The notes under the pieces are model-generated. The model worked only from the letters and a program-made list of their open reading frames with translations. It ran no database searches and was not told where the DNA came from. A stretch of 33,964 nucleotides of DNA from Halorubrum distributum JCM 10118 (GTDB lineage: Archaea; Halobacteriota; Halobacteria; Halobacteriales; Haloferacaceae). Each line of letters begins with the position of its first letter. Within the stretch, counting starts at the first letter, position 1. Shown here one piece after another: positions 7,806 through 15,520 of this stretch. The position numbers and the translations under genes were made by a program. Location: the NCBI RefSeq assembly GCF_000337335.1, contig NZ_AOJN01000018.1:121971-155934 (forward strand). The letters run 5' to 3'.

Positions 7806-7866
7806 CTTGGTGCGGTGACGTTGCCGCGATGACTCGGTTCGGTGACGTTGCCGCGGTGACTCGGTG
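7804..7866. repeat. 27-bp tandem repeat between the stress and amidase genes
   Basis: Units starting CGGTGACGTTGCCGC at 7813 and 7840 are offset by 27 bp and nearly identical; partial copies flank them. They fill the gap before the acetamidase gene. They could extend that reading frame upstream but do not look like part of the enzyme. Confidence 0.7.
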
Positions 7867-7915
7867 CGATGCCGGCGGCCGAGGTTTTTGTCGACGGCGC
7901 GTCCAAGACGACGTG

Positions 7916-8827
7916 ATGACACGCGAGACGATCACGCAACGCGACGGCCACGTCTACGAGTTCGGCCCGGAGATGGACCCGGTTTACGAGGCAGCCGACG
8001 GCGAGTCGCTGACGATCGAGACGATAGACAGCCTGAACGGCGAGATTCAGACGGACGACGACCTGCTGGACGCGATCCCGGAGGAGGTCAACGCCGCGAC
8101 GGGACCGATCGCCGTGTCGGGCGCGAGCCCCGGCGACGTCCTCGCCGTCGAAATCGAGGCGGTCCGGGTCGCCGAGGACCGCGGTCGCGTACTCACCGCG
8201 CCCGGGTTCGGACTTCTCCAGGACGACCCCGAGATCGACCATCCGGCGACGCGGATCACCGAGGTCGACGGCGACGGAGAATCGATCGACTTCGAAGGGA
8301 TAGACGTGCCCGTCGAGCCCGTGATCGGGACGATCGGCGTCGCCACGGGCGGCGAGACGGTCTCGACGCTCACGCCCGACGACCACGGCGGCAACCTCGA
8401 CACGACCGACGTGACCGGCGGGACGACGGTCTACTTCCCGGTCTTTCAGGAGGGCGCGATGCTGGCGCTGGGCGACGCGAAGGCCGCGATGGCCGACGGC
8501 GAGATGTGCGGGACCGGCGCCGAGATCGCGGTCGAGGTCGACGCGACGCTCTCGGTGATCGAGAACCCGGCCGTCTCGCCGGACCGGCCCCTCCTCGACA
8601 CCGGCGACGCGGTGAAGACGGTCGCGAGCGCCGAGACGATGGAGGAGGCGGTCGAACTGGCGAACGGCGACATGCTGGACCTCCTGACGCACGACCACGG
8701 GTTCTCGCGCACCGACGCGTACCTCTTTTCGAGCCTCGTCGGCGGGCTGGAGGTCAGTCAGGTGGTCGACCCCCAGGTGACGGCGCGGAACGCGGTGCCG
8801 AGCGAGTACCTCTCGCTGCCGTTCTGA
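7916..8827 (+). CDS. Acetamidase/formamidase family protein
   Basis: This 303-aa protein belongs to the FmdA/AmdA family, which hydrolyses formamide or acetamide to ammonia and the acid. Family features are PIAVSGASPGDVLAVEIEAV, the DDHGGNLDTTDVTGGTTVYFPVFQEGAMLALGDAKAAMADGE core with metal-binding Asp/His, GTGAEIAVEVDATL, and SSLVGGLEVSQVVDP near the C-terminus. The length is typical. ATG at 7916 is chosen (GTG at 7913 is also possible) because residues before it come from the tandem repeat. It appears monocistronic. The substrate cannot be told from sequence. Confidence 0.92.
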   Translation: MTRETITQRDGHVYEFGPEMDPVYEAADGESLTIETIDSLNGEIQTDDDLLDAIPEEVNAATGPIAVSGASPGDVLAVEIEAVRVAEDRGRVLTAPGFGLLQDDPEIDHPATRITEVDGDGESIDFEGIDVPVEPVIGTIGVATGGETVSTLTPDDHGGNLDTTDVTGGTTVYFPVFQEGAMLALGDAKAAMADGEMCGTGAEIAVEVDATLSVIENPAVSPDRPLLDTGDAVKTVASAETMEEAVELANGDMLDLLTHDHGFSRTDAYLFSSLVGGLEVSQVVDPQVTARNAVPSEYLSLPF

Positions 8828-8833
8828 CCGCGA

Positions 8834-10870
8834 TCAGCGCTCCGACCGCTCGGCGAACCGCCGCGCGGCGTCGCTCAGGCCGGGATCGGTCGGCGGCTCG
8901 GCCTCACCGGTCTCACCGGCCTCGGCGCTCTCACCGGCCTCGGCGCTCTCACCGGCCTCGGCGCTCGCGGAGTTCCCCTCGCGCTCGGCGGCTGCCTCGT
9001 CGCCTTCGGTGGTCGCGCCGTCAGCGCCCTCCAAGGCGGTTCTGTCGTCGGCTTCGGTGCCCGCCTCGCCCTCCACGTCGGCCGGGTCGGCGTCCAGCGG
9101 GTAGTGTAGCTCCGCGGGCGGGACGAAGACGCGCTCGACGGCGCGGACGATCTCGTCGACCTGGTCCTCGTCGAGGCGGTCGGCGTACGCCTCGCGGACG
9201 AGGTCCGGGACCGCGTAGGCGTAGCTGCCGCGGCCGGCGTGGCGGATGAGCCCCGCGCGACGGATCGGTCGGTGGCGGCTGTAGGCGTGCCCGGAGTCGC
9301 CGTCGCCGCCGGCGTCGATGTGCGCCGCGACGGGGTCGCTCGCGCCCTCGCGGCGGTAGTGGCGGAGCATCCCGCGCGAGAGCTCCGGGAGCGCCTCGAT
9401 CCGCGATCGGAGCTCCTCGATGACGGCCTCTCGGGTGCCGAGTTCGATCGCGTCGTCGAACCGGAGCGCGCTCTCGGCGACGTCGTCGCGGGTGACCGGG
9501 TCGACGTCGTCCGGTGTGCCCGACTCGGATTCCGGGGCGGGTCCCGCGGCGTCGGCGTCCGCGGCGTCGGCGTCGCTCTCGTCGATCTCGGCGCCGCCGT
9601 CGGCGGCCGAGGCGCCCGATTCGGCCGCGGGATCGGTCCCCGATTCGTCCGCCTCCTGCGCGCGCTCTTCGGTCGCGGCGACCGCCTCGTCGTACGACTT
9701 GAGCACGGACTGGTCGCCGCTCTCCGCGTCGTCGCCGTCGCGGGCGCCGTCAGGCCGTCCGGCGTCGGGTCGCTCAGGCATTCTCGCGGCTCGGCCGCCG
9801 CCGCCGCGGTACGGCGCCTCCGCCTTCCCCAGCAGCGCCTGCGCGAACTGGTCGGCCATGTCGCTCAGGTCGCGGGCCTCCTCCAGCTCGCGTTCGAGGT
9901 CGGCGATCCGCCGGTCCTTCTTCTCGAGCTCCTGTTTGAGGTCCGCGATCTCGGACTCGCGGCGCTCCTTCTCGTCGGAGATGGACTCGAGCTCGCCGAC
10001 GAGGTCGCTGGAGACCGACTTCAGCTCCGGGCGCTCGAAGTCGTCGAGCCCGGGGGTCGCGCCCGCGTCGAACGTCTCCTTGCGGTGGAACTGGATCCGG
10101 CGGATCGACTCGTCCCAGTCGGTCATCAGAAACGCCTCGCCGTCGCCGAGGTCCTCCACCGCGCTCGCGTACTTCGAGCCGAGGATGCGCCCGACCACCT
10201 TCGTGTCGTTGTCCCAGGTGAGCCGGTGCCAGCAGAGCCAGTCGCACTGCGTGATGAAGTCCTTCTTGACGTCGGCGGGGCGCTGGCTGATCCCGACGAT
10301 GCCGAGGCCGTGTTTCCGTCCGCGCTTGCCGACCTTGATCAGCATCTTGCCCGTCTCGTCCATCCCGCCGCCTTCGGGGATGTACTCGTGGCACTCCTCG
10401 ATGACGAGCAGGAAGGGCTTCTTCATCCGCTTCTCCTTCGCGAACAGCTGTTTGACGACTTCGAGGAGGAGCTCGTTGGCGGTCTCCTCTTCGAGGTAGC
10501 CGGAGACGTCCAAGATGATCGGGACGTTCTGCTCTAAGGCGAGGGTCGCGAGCTTCTCGGCGTGCTCGGGGGAGACGACGATGTCGCACTCGTCGTCCGC
10601 GCCGGCGTGAAGAATTTCATACTCTTCTTTTAAACCGTAATATTCACCGTCTGTGTCCACGATCATGACAGGAAATCCGTTAGATAGCAGATTTTCTATC
10701 ACGACACTTGCGGTGTTGCTCTTCCCGGACCCGCTCTTCCCCGTGATGAAGGACCGACCGGTGAGCACGTCGACGACCGGGAGTTCGACCGGAGAGCCGG
10801 GTTCCGCCGTCGCGTCGCCGCCGATCCCCTCGCTGACGTCCGCGACGTGGATCGCCTCCTCCTCGCTCAT
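8834..10870 (-). CDS. HerA-like ATPase (DUF87/FtsK-HerA superfamily)
   Basis: This 678-aa protein has a HerA-type RecA fold at about residues 25-280: Walker A ITGKSGSGKS (about 43-52), Walker B FLLVIEECHEY, and the GISQRPADV segment with the polar and arginine residues expected at the subunit interface. A coiled coil follows (about 300-350, repeated E/K/R heptads), then a long acidic low-complexity linker, a winged-helix-like region (MLRHYRREG, about 500-590) and an acidic tail with three SAEAGE repeats from an 18-bp tandem repeat (8911-8964). HerA proteins pump or unwind DNA, usually with NurA; no NurA is here, so the partner is unknown. The ATG at 10868-10870 is chosen just before the conserved start. 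Codons for about 40 residues after Walker A are unusually A+T-rich. Confidence 0.88.
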   Translation of the reverse strand: MSEEEAIHVADVSEGIGGDATAEPGSPVELPVVDVLTGRSFITGKSGSGKSNTASVVIENLLSNGFPVMIVDTDGEYYGLKEEYEILHAGADDECDIVVSPEHAEKLATLALEQNVPIILDVSGYLEEETANELLLEVVKQLFAKEKRMKKPFLLVIEECHEYIPEGGGMDETGKMLIKVGKRGRKHGLGIVGISQRPADVKKDFITQCDWLCWHRLTWDNDTKVVGRILGSKYASAVEDLGDGEAFLMTDWDESIRRIQFHRKETFDAGATPGLDDFERPELKSVSSDLVGELESISDEKERRESEIADLKQELEKKDRRIADLERELEEARDLSDMADQFAQALLGKAEAPYRGGGGRAARMPERPDAGRPDGARDGDDAESGDQSVLKSYDEAVAATEERAQEADESGTDPAAESGASAADGGAEIDESDADAADADAAGPAPESESGTPDDVDPVTRDDVAESALRFDDAIELGTREAVIEELRSRIEALPELSRGMLRHYRREGASDPVAAHIDAGGDGDSGHAYSRHRPIRRAGLIRHAGRGSYAYAVPDLVREAYADRLDEDQVDEIVRAVERVFVPPAELHYPLDADPADVEGEAGTEADDRTALEGADGATTEGDEAAAEREGNSASAEAGESAEAGESAEAGETGEAEPPTDPGLSDAARRFAERSER
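8911..8964. repeat. 18-bp tandem repeat, three copies, inside the HerA-like gene
   Basis: Three perfect 18-bp units (8911-8928, 8929-8946, 8947-8964) encode the tail repeat SAEAGE. They keep the reading frame, so copy-number change would lengthen or shorten only the acidic tail. Confidence 0.85.
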
Positions 10871-11006
10871 ACCCGTGAGAGGTGGCGCCCGCCTCATAAA
10901 CTATCGCCTCGGTCGGCGGGCGGTGGCATCGGTTGTGGGCGGAGCGCGACCGGGCCGCGTTCCGCGGTCCGCAAGACGTATGCCGCCGCCGCGAGTCCGA
11001 CCGCGC

Positions 11007-11369
11007 ATGGACACCGAGAACACCCTCCTCAACGCGGTCGTCGGCGCTATCGCGTCGGCGGTGCTCTCCTTTACAGGCATCTCACCGCTCCTCGGCGGCG
11101 CGGTTGCCGGGTATTTAAATGGTGACGACGGGCTGCGCGTCGGCGCGCTCTCCGGCGCGATCGCGTCGATCCCGATCGTCGGGCTGCTGCTGCTCGCGCT
11201 GGTGATCCTTCCGTTCCTGGGTGTCTTCGGGTTCCCGCTCGAAGTCGGTCTCGCTGCCGGGGGGATCGTCCTCGTCGCGGCGCTCATCGTGTTGGGTGGC
11301 GTCGCCTACTCCGTGGTTCTGAGCGCGCTCGGCGGACTGCTGGGCGTGTACGTGAAAAACGAGCTGTAA
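11007..11369 (+). CDS. Small membrane protein, DUF5518-like
   Basis: This 120-aa protein has four hydrophobic helices (about 9-28, 31-40 with a GG pair, 50-75, 80-112) and very few charged residues. The Gly-rich start LNAVVGAIASAVLSFTGISPLLGGAVAGYL resembles the haloarchaeal DUF5518 family of unknown function. The ATG at 11007 is chosen because it begins the hydrophobic protein; the frame is open further upstream but encodes non-membrane sequence there. It is transcribed toward repeat copy B. Confidence 0.78.
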   Translation: MDTENTLLNAVVGAIASAVLSFTGISPLLGGAVAGYLNGDDGLRVGALSGAIASIPIVGLLLLALVILPFLGVFGFPLEVGLAAGGIVLVAALIVLGGVAYSVVLSALGGLLGVYVKNEL

Positions 11370-11384
11370 GCCGGTCGCTGTTAG

Positions 11385-11554
11385 TTATAAAAATCGATTG
11401 CGGATCAGCGGCGAACGCCCCCAAAGCCCCAGCCGCTCGGTTATAAACAGCTACCCGTGAATTGGCGGCGAACGCCTCCAAAGCCCCAGCCGCTCGGTTA
11501 TAAACAGCTACCCGTGAATTGGCGGCGAACGCCTCCAAAGCCCCAGTCGCGAGG
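11385..11554. repeat. 57-bp tandem units of copy B
   Basis: Three units begin with TTATAA at 11385, 11441 and 11498 (56, 57 and 57 bp). Units two and three are identical for about 48 bp. Each ends with CAAAGCCCCAG, and in the last unit that string is the left arm of the long stem. The same 57-bp spacing is found in copies C and E. Confidence 0.88.
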
Positions 11555-11811
11555 ACTCGCGCGGCTCGCTGTGCTCCTCACTCGGTCGCTCACTCCGTTC
11601 GCTCCCTCATTGCGGTGCTTACGTCGCCGTGCTTCGTCCTCGCGACTGCCCCTTTGAGTCCCGCCCCGCCCAGCACAGCACCTCACGCCTCCCCAGCCTC
11701 GTCGCTGGCACCCTCCGCTTCGCTCCGGGAGCCAGCGACTCCCTCGCGCGTGCTGCTCGGCCGCAAGGCGGCCTCGCAGGCGCGCGCCACCGCAGCGTTC
11801 GTTTATAAAAA
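11385..11811 (-). repeat. Dispersed structured repeat, copy B (complete)
   Basis: This complete copy fills the gap between the membrane protein and trpS. Minus-strand order is: TATA-like TTTATAAA (11802-11809), GGTGGCGCG, hairpin 11759-11773 (GGCCGC/GCGGCC), hairpin 11701-11739 (9-bp arms 11701-11709 and 11731-11739), the conserved block GAGGCTGGGGAGGCGTGAGG, then a 21-nt stem (arms 11536-11556 and 11636-11656) interrupted by an opposed CCC/CCC (GGG/GGG on the minus strand), and two to three 57-bp tandem units. TTATAAAAA is found at both ends (11385-11393 and 11803-11811), like a target-site duplication. No conserved protein is present. Confidence 0.82.
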
Positions 11812-11851
11812 GAGCTCGTGAGAGTTGCCCTACGACCTCAATAGAGCCGCC

Positions 11852-13516
11852 TCAGTGCTCGCCGCCGGTGCCGCGCCGGTCGGAGTCGAGGTCGATGTCG
11901 AGGTCGTCGAGCAGTTCCTCGGCCTCCGCGCGCTTCTCCTGATGGTCTTCGAGGAACTCGCGCATGAGCTCTGCGGCCTGCTCCTTACAGCCGCCGCAGA
12001 GGCGCTCGCCGTTGACGCACTCGGAGTAGACGGTCTTAGTGAGCTCGTCGTCGTCGCCCGCGAGCAGGTAGGCGTACAGCTCGTAGACGGGGCACTCGTC
12101 GGCCTCGCCGCCGAGCTCGCGCTGCTTTTCGGCGGTGTCGCGGCCGCCCGTGGTCGCCGCCTTCACCTTGTCGTAGCCGTCCTCGGGGTCGTCGAGCAGC
12201 GAGATGTGGCTCGCGGGGACAGAGGAGGACATCTTCCCGCCGGTGAGCCCGGTCATGAACCGGTGGTAGATCGAGGAGGGCTGCCGGAAGCCGAACCCGT
12301 CGTGGTCGATCTCGACCTCGCGCGCGAGCGACTCGGCCTCGCCGCGGGTGAGGTCGAACGCGTCGACGTGGCCCTCGAACACGCGCTTCTCGCCGTCGAC
12401 CGCGTCGATCAGCGCCTCGAACGCCTCGTCGGTCGCGTTGCGGTCGAAGAAGCGCACGCGGGGGCGGAGCGGCTCCTTCCCGCCGGCTTCGAGCTTGTCG
12501 AGGGCGCTGGATTTCGCGGCCGCGAGGTCGACGCTCTCGCGGTCGCTCTCCGGCGGCTCGTAGTCGGCGAGCCACTCGGCGGCGTCTTCGCAGCGCACGT
12601 CCGAATCCGCGTCCGCGCTCCCCCCCGCGAGGGCGTCGTAGGCGGCCCGGACCAGCTGCCGCTCGTCGTCGCCGAGCTCGAAGGAGGCGAACGCCTCGGT
12701 GACCTTGAAGTAGCGCACGCGGGTCGCCAGGTCGCGGGTGAGCCGGACGTGCGGGTCTTGGTCGGGGCCGACCGGGATCACCGTGGGCTTCGGCTCGTCG
12801 ACGAGCTGCGGGTAGAGGATGTCCGCGGTCTGGGTGATGACGCTCTGCATGTGCGAGATGTTCGTCTCGCCGTCGAAGCCGTAGATCGCCTCGAACTCCG
12901 AGAAGTTCGCCTTCGAGCCGAGCTCGAACCCGAGGTCCTGGACCTCGCGGTTGTCGGACTGGCGGTACAGCTCGCCCTCCTCGGCGTCGAAGCCGAGCGC
13001 GAGGAGGCTCAGGAGGTAGTTGCGCGCGTGCTCGTCGATCTCGTCCCACGACATCCCGCGCGCGGAGTGGGCCTCGAGGTCGGCGATGAGCCCGAACGCG
13101 TCGCCGCCCATCTCCTGGTGCCAGATGATCTCGTCGAACACGAGCTTGTGGCCGATGTGCGGGTCGCCGGTGGGCATGAACCCGGAGAGCGCGGCGAACG
13201 GCTCGTCGTTCGCCATCGCCTCCGCGACCGCGTCGTACTCGCGGTGGCCGAAGATGACGCCCCGGCGCATCAGGTAGTGCGGGTCCGGCACCTCGTCGTC
13301 GACCTCGTCGAACGCCTCGATGCCGAACTCGGCGAACAGGTCGGCGTAGTCTCCGACCGACGCCGACCCCCACGGGTCGAGCGCGACGTCCTCGGTCGGC
13401 TCGTCCGCGCGCTCGGTCCCGCCGTCGGTCCGGGGGGGCGTCGACGGCCCGCCGGCGGCGGCGGACTCGCGCCCGTCGCCGCCCGGCGTCGCCCCCTCGG
13501 GGGTGTCCTCGTCCAT
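11852..13516 (-). CDS. trpS: Tryptophan--tRNA ligase
   Basis: This 554-aa class I synthetase charges tRNA-Trp. The HIGH-type motif is PTGDPHIGH (about residues 115-123) and the KMSKS-type motif is GGKMSSS (about 425). The archaeal/eukaryotic-type core includes SHMQSVITQTADILYPQ and PVGPDQDPHVRLTRDLA. Two haloarchaeal additions are visible: an Ala/Gly/Asp-rich N-terminal tail of about 45 residues and an acidic insertion of about 100 residues in the middle. A CGGCK pair sits near the C-terminus. The ATG at 13514-13516 is the first Met before the conserved region; the upstream open frame is not synthetase-like. It is monocistronic. Confidence 0.95.
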   Translation of the reverse strand: MDEDTPEGATPGGDGRESAAAGGPSTPPRTDGGTERADEPTEDVALDPWGSASVGDYADLFAEFGIEAFDEVDDEVPDPHYLMRRGVIFGHREYDAVAEAMANDEPFAALSGFMPTGDPHIGHKLVFDEIIWHQEMGGDAFGLIADLEAHSARGMSWDEIDEHARNYLLSLLALGFDAEEGELYRQSDNREVQDLGFELGSKANFSEFEAIYGFDGETNISHMQSVITQTADILYPQLVDEPKPTVIPVGPDQDPHVRLTRDLATRVRYFKVTEAFASFELGDDERQLVRAAYDALAGGSADADSDVRCEDAAEWLADYEPPESDRESVDLAAAKSSALDKLEAGGKEPLRPRVRFFDRNATDEAFEALIDAVDGEKRVFEGHVDAFDLTRGEAESLAREVEIDHDGFGFRQPSSIYHRFMTGLTGGKMSSSVPASHISLLDDPEDGYDKVKAATTGGRDTAEKQRELGGEADECPVYELYAYLLAGDDDELTKTVYSECVNGERLCGGCKEQAAELMREFLEDHQEKRAEAEELLDDLDIDLDSDRRGTGGEH

Positions 13517-13632
13517 ACCACCTCTCCCGTCGGTCGACGCAAAAACCGTTCGCTTGCGCGGGAGCGGTTGCCACGGCGTGGCGGCCCGAGACGCCCCGCG
13601 CCCCCGCAGCGCGGCGACGCCGCGGCACCGCG

Positions 13633-14430
13633 TCACTCCGCGTGCGCCACCAGCCGCGTCGCGGTCGCCTTCCACCGGATCGAGACCGGATCGCCCGGCG
13701 CGAGGCCGAGCCGCTCGATGCTCTCGGCCGTGATCAGCGCGGCGACTTCGGTATCGGGGTCGTCGGCGTCGCTCGAGGCCTCCGCCGCCCCGATCGCGAT
13801 CCGGACCGTCGACACCGTCTCGCCGGGGTCGACTGCCGAGACCCGCCCGTCGAGGCGGTTCCGTGCGCTCGTCGCGTCCGGGTCGACCGCGCTGGCCGCG
13901 TCGTTGACGGTGACGGCGTCGGCGCCGATCCGGACCTGAACCGCGTCGCCGGTGGCTATCTCGCTATGCCTGTCGGGTCCGTCGTTCCCGACCGCGTCGC
14001 TCCCGCCGTGGAGCCCCGATATTTCCCCGACTTCGGTATCGACGACCGCGAGCTCGCCGTCGACGGCGGTTACGGTACCGTCGAGCACCGTCTCAGGCAC
14101 CGCCGCGGTCGCCGCGAGAACGGCCTGGAGCCGGTCGTAGCGGTCGAGGAGGTCCCGGCCCGAGGCGGCGAGCCGGCTCCCGCCGCCGCCCTCGCCGCCC
14201 CGCCGGCGCTCGACGAGCGTCCCGTAGGCGTCCTCTAAGGCCTCGATCCGCGAGAGGGCGCGGGCGCGCGAGCGACCGAGGGCCGAGGCCGCGCCCGCGA
14301 CCGACCCCGCCGCGTCGACCGCGCGCAGCAGGGCCGCGTCGCGGCCGTCGAACTCGACGTCGTCCTCGATGAGCGCGGCGCGGCCGCGACCCGCGGCCGC
14401 GTCCGGACCCGGTTCGGTCGGCTCTCCCAT
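13633..14430 (-). CDS. ModE-like regulator: winged helix plus TOBE domains
   Basis: This 265-aa protein has a LysR/ModE-type helix-turn-helix at about residues 28-95 (LLRAVDAAGSVAGAASALGRSRARALSRIEALE) and two C-terminal TOBE/Mop-like units (about 115-180 and 195-262, e.g. AALITAESIERLGLAPGDPVSIRWKATATRLV). TOBE domains bind molybdate or tungstate. It is divergent from tupABC with 104 nt between. A perfect 10-bp inverted repeat covers the tupA start, so it is almost certainly the oxyanion-responsive repressor of that uptake operon. The ATG at 14428-14430 is chosen because the upstream extension lacks domain sequence. Confidence 0.9.
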   Translation of the reverse strand: MGEPTEPGPDAAAGRGRAALIEDDVEFDGRDAALLRAVDAAGSVAGAASALGRSRARALSRIEALEDAYGTLVERRRGGEGGGGSRLAASGRDLLDRYDRLQAVLAATAAVPETVLDGTVTAVDGELAVVDTEVGEISGLHGGSDAVGNDGPDRHSEIATGDAVQVRIGADAVTVNDAASAVDPDATSARNRLDGRVSAVDPGETVSTVRIAIGAAEASSDADDPDTEVAALITAESIERLGLAPGDPVSIRWKATATRLVAHAE

Positions 14431-14502
14431 GTCCCGCGGTTGCGCCCGGGCCGTGATGGCGTTTTCGACCGGTCGCGGTCCGTCGCTTGCCGCGGCACGC
14501 AA

Positions 14503-14549
14503 CTTATATGTGGTATCGACCCACCGTTGTATCTATGTCGATACAACGG
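14503..14549 (+). promoter_or_regulatory. tupA promoter and start-codon operator
   Basis: TATA-like cttatatg (14503-14510) lies 25-32 nt before the ATG at 14535, fitting a leaderless transcript. A perfect inverted repeat CCGTTGTATC / GATACAACGG (arms 14524-14533 and 14540-14549, 6-nt spacer) has the ATG inside its spacer. A protein bound here would block initiation. The divergent ModE-like regulator is the obvious candidate. Confidence 0.8.
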
Positions 14550-15518
14550 CGCAGGTTCGTCGCGGCGCTGGGCGCCGGAGCGGTCGCGAGTACGGCCGGC
14601 TGTTCGTCGACGAACGACGGCAACGGGGACGGAGGCGACGGGGGGAGCGGCGGCAACGGAACCGACGGCGGCGAAAGCGCCGAGGAGTCGATCGGCGTCG
14701 CCGGCGAGACCCTGACGCTCACGACGACGACGAGCACCTACGACACCGGACTGCTCGACGAGATCCACACGGACTTCGAGGAGATGTACGGCGTCACCGT
14801 CGACGCCGTCGCGCAGGGCACCGGCGCCGCGCTGGAGACCGCCCGCAACGGCGACTCGGACATCGTGATGGTCCACGCCCGCGGGCTCGAAGACGAGTTC
14901 ATGCGCAACGGGTACGGGATCAACCGCCGCGACCTGATGTTCAACGACTTCGTGATCGTCGGTCCCGAAGACGACCCGGCCGGGATCGAGGGGATGGGGT
15001 CGGCGACGGAGGCGCTGACGACCGTCGCCGAGGCACAGGCGACGTTCGTCTCCCGCGGCGACAACTCCGGCACGCACACGAAGGAGCTGAACCTCTGGGA
15101 GGCGGCCGGCACCGAGCCGGGCGGCGACTGGTACCAGGAGACCGGCACCGGGATGGGCGAGGCGCTGAACATCGCCAACCAGCAGGGGGCGTACACGCTC
15201 TCGGACCGCGGGACCTTCATCTCGCAGCGGTCCGAAATCGACCTCACGATCCTCGTTCAGGGCCCGATCGAGGGCGGGCCGGAGATCCTCGCGAACCCGT
15301 ACGGGGTCATGGCGGTGAACCCCGGCGTCCACGACAACGCCAACTACGACCTCGCGATGGCGTACATCGGCTGGATCACCAGCCCGGAGGTCCAGGAGGC
15401 CATCTCGGAGTACCAGGTGAACGGCGAGCAGCTGTTCTTCCCGCGGGCCGTCTCCGAGAATCCGGACTTCCAGCAGTACGTTCCGGAGGGTTGGAGTAGC
15501 GACGACTCGGACGAGTAG
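14535..15518 (+). CDS. tupA: Tungstate/molybdate ABC transporter substrate-binding lipoprotein
   Basis: This 327-aa binding protein has a Tat lipoprotein signal ([19 protein letters not shown], lipobox TAGC at about residue 20) and a Gly/Asn/Asp-rich linker. The TupA fold follows: [65 protein letters not shown], and PYGVMAVNP near the end. TupA proteins prefer tungstate over molybdate; WtpA-type specificity cannot be fully excluded. Tungstate supplies pterin-dependent oxidoreductases. It is the first gene of a three-gene uptake operon. Confidence 0.93.
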   Translation: MSIQRRRFVAALGAGAVASTAGCSSTNDGNGDGGDGGSGGNGTDGGESAEESIGVAGETLTLTTTTSTYDTGLLDEIHTDFEEMYGVTVDAVAQGTGAALETARNGDSDIVMVHARGLEDEFMRNGYGINRRDLMFNDFVIVGPEDDPAGIEGMGSATEALTTVAEAQATFVSRGDNSGTHTKELNLWEAAGTEPGGDWYQETGTGMGEALNIANQQGAYTLSDRGTFISQRSEIDLTILVQGPIEGGPEILANPYGVMAVNPGVHDNANYDLAMAYIGWITSPEVQEAISEYQVNGEQLFFPRAVSENPDFQQYVPEGWSSDDSDE

Positions 15519-15520
15519 GC

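Noticed and set aside
11385..11811. Ordinary insertion sequence or transposase remnant
   Set aside because: No transposase fragment and no conventional terminal inverted repeats at the outer ends; the inverted arms are internal and form a stem.
13517..13632. Extension of trpS to an upstream start
   Set aside because: The open frame upstream is Arg/Ala-rich and the first Met before synthetase sequence is at 13516.
11825..13939. Very long plus-strand open frame opposite trpS
   Set aside because: High G+C makes long antisense frames common. The minus strand holds a clear TrpRS with its motifs.
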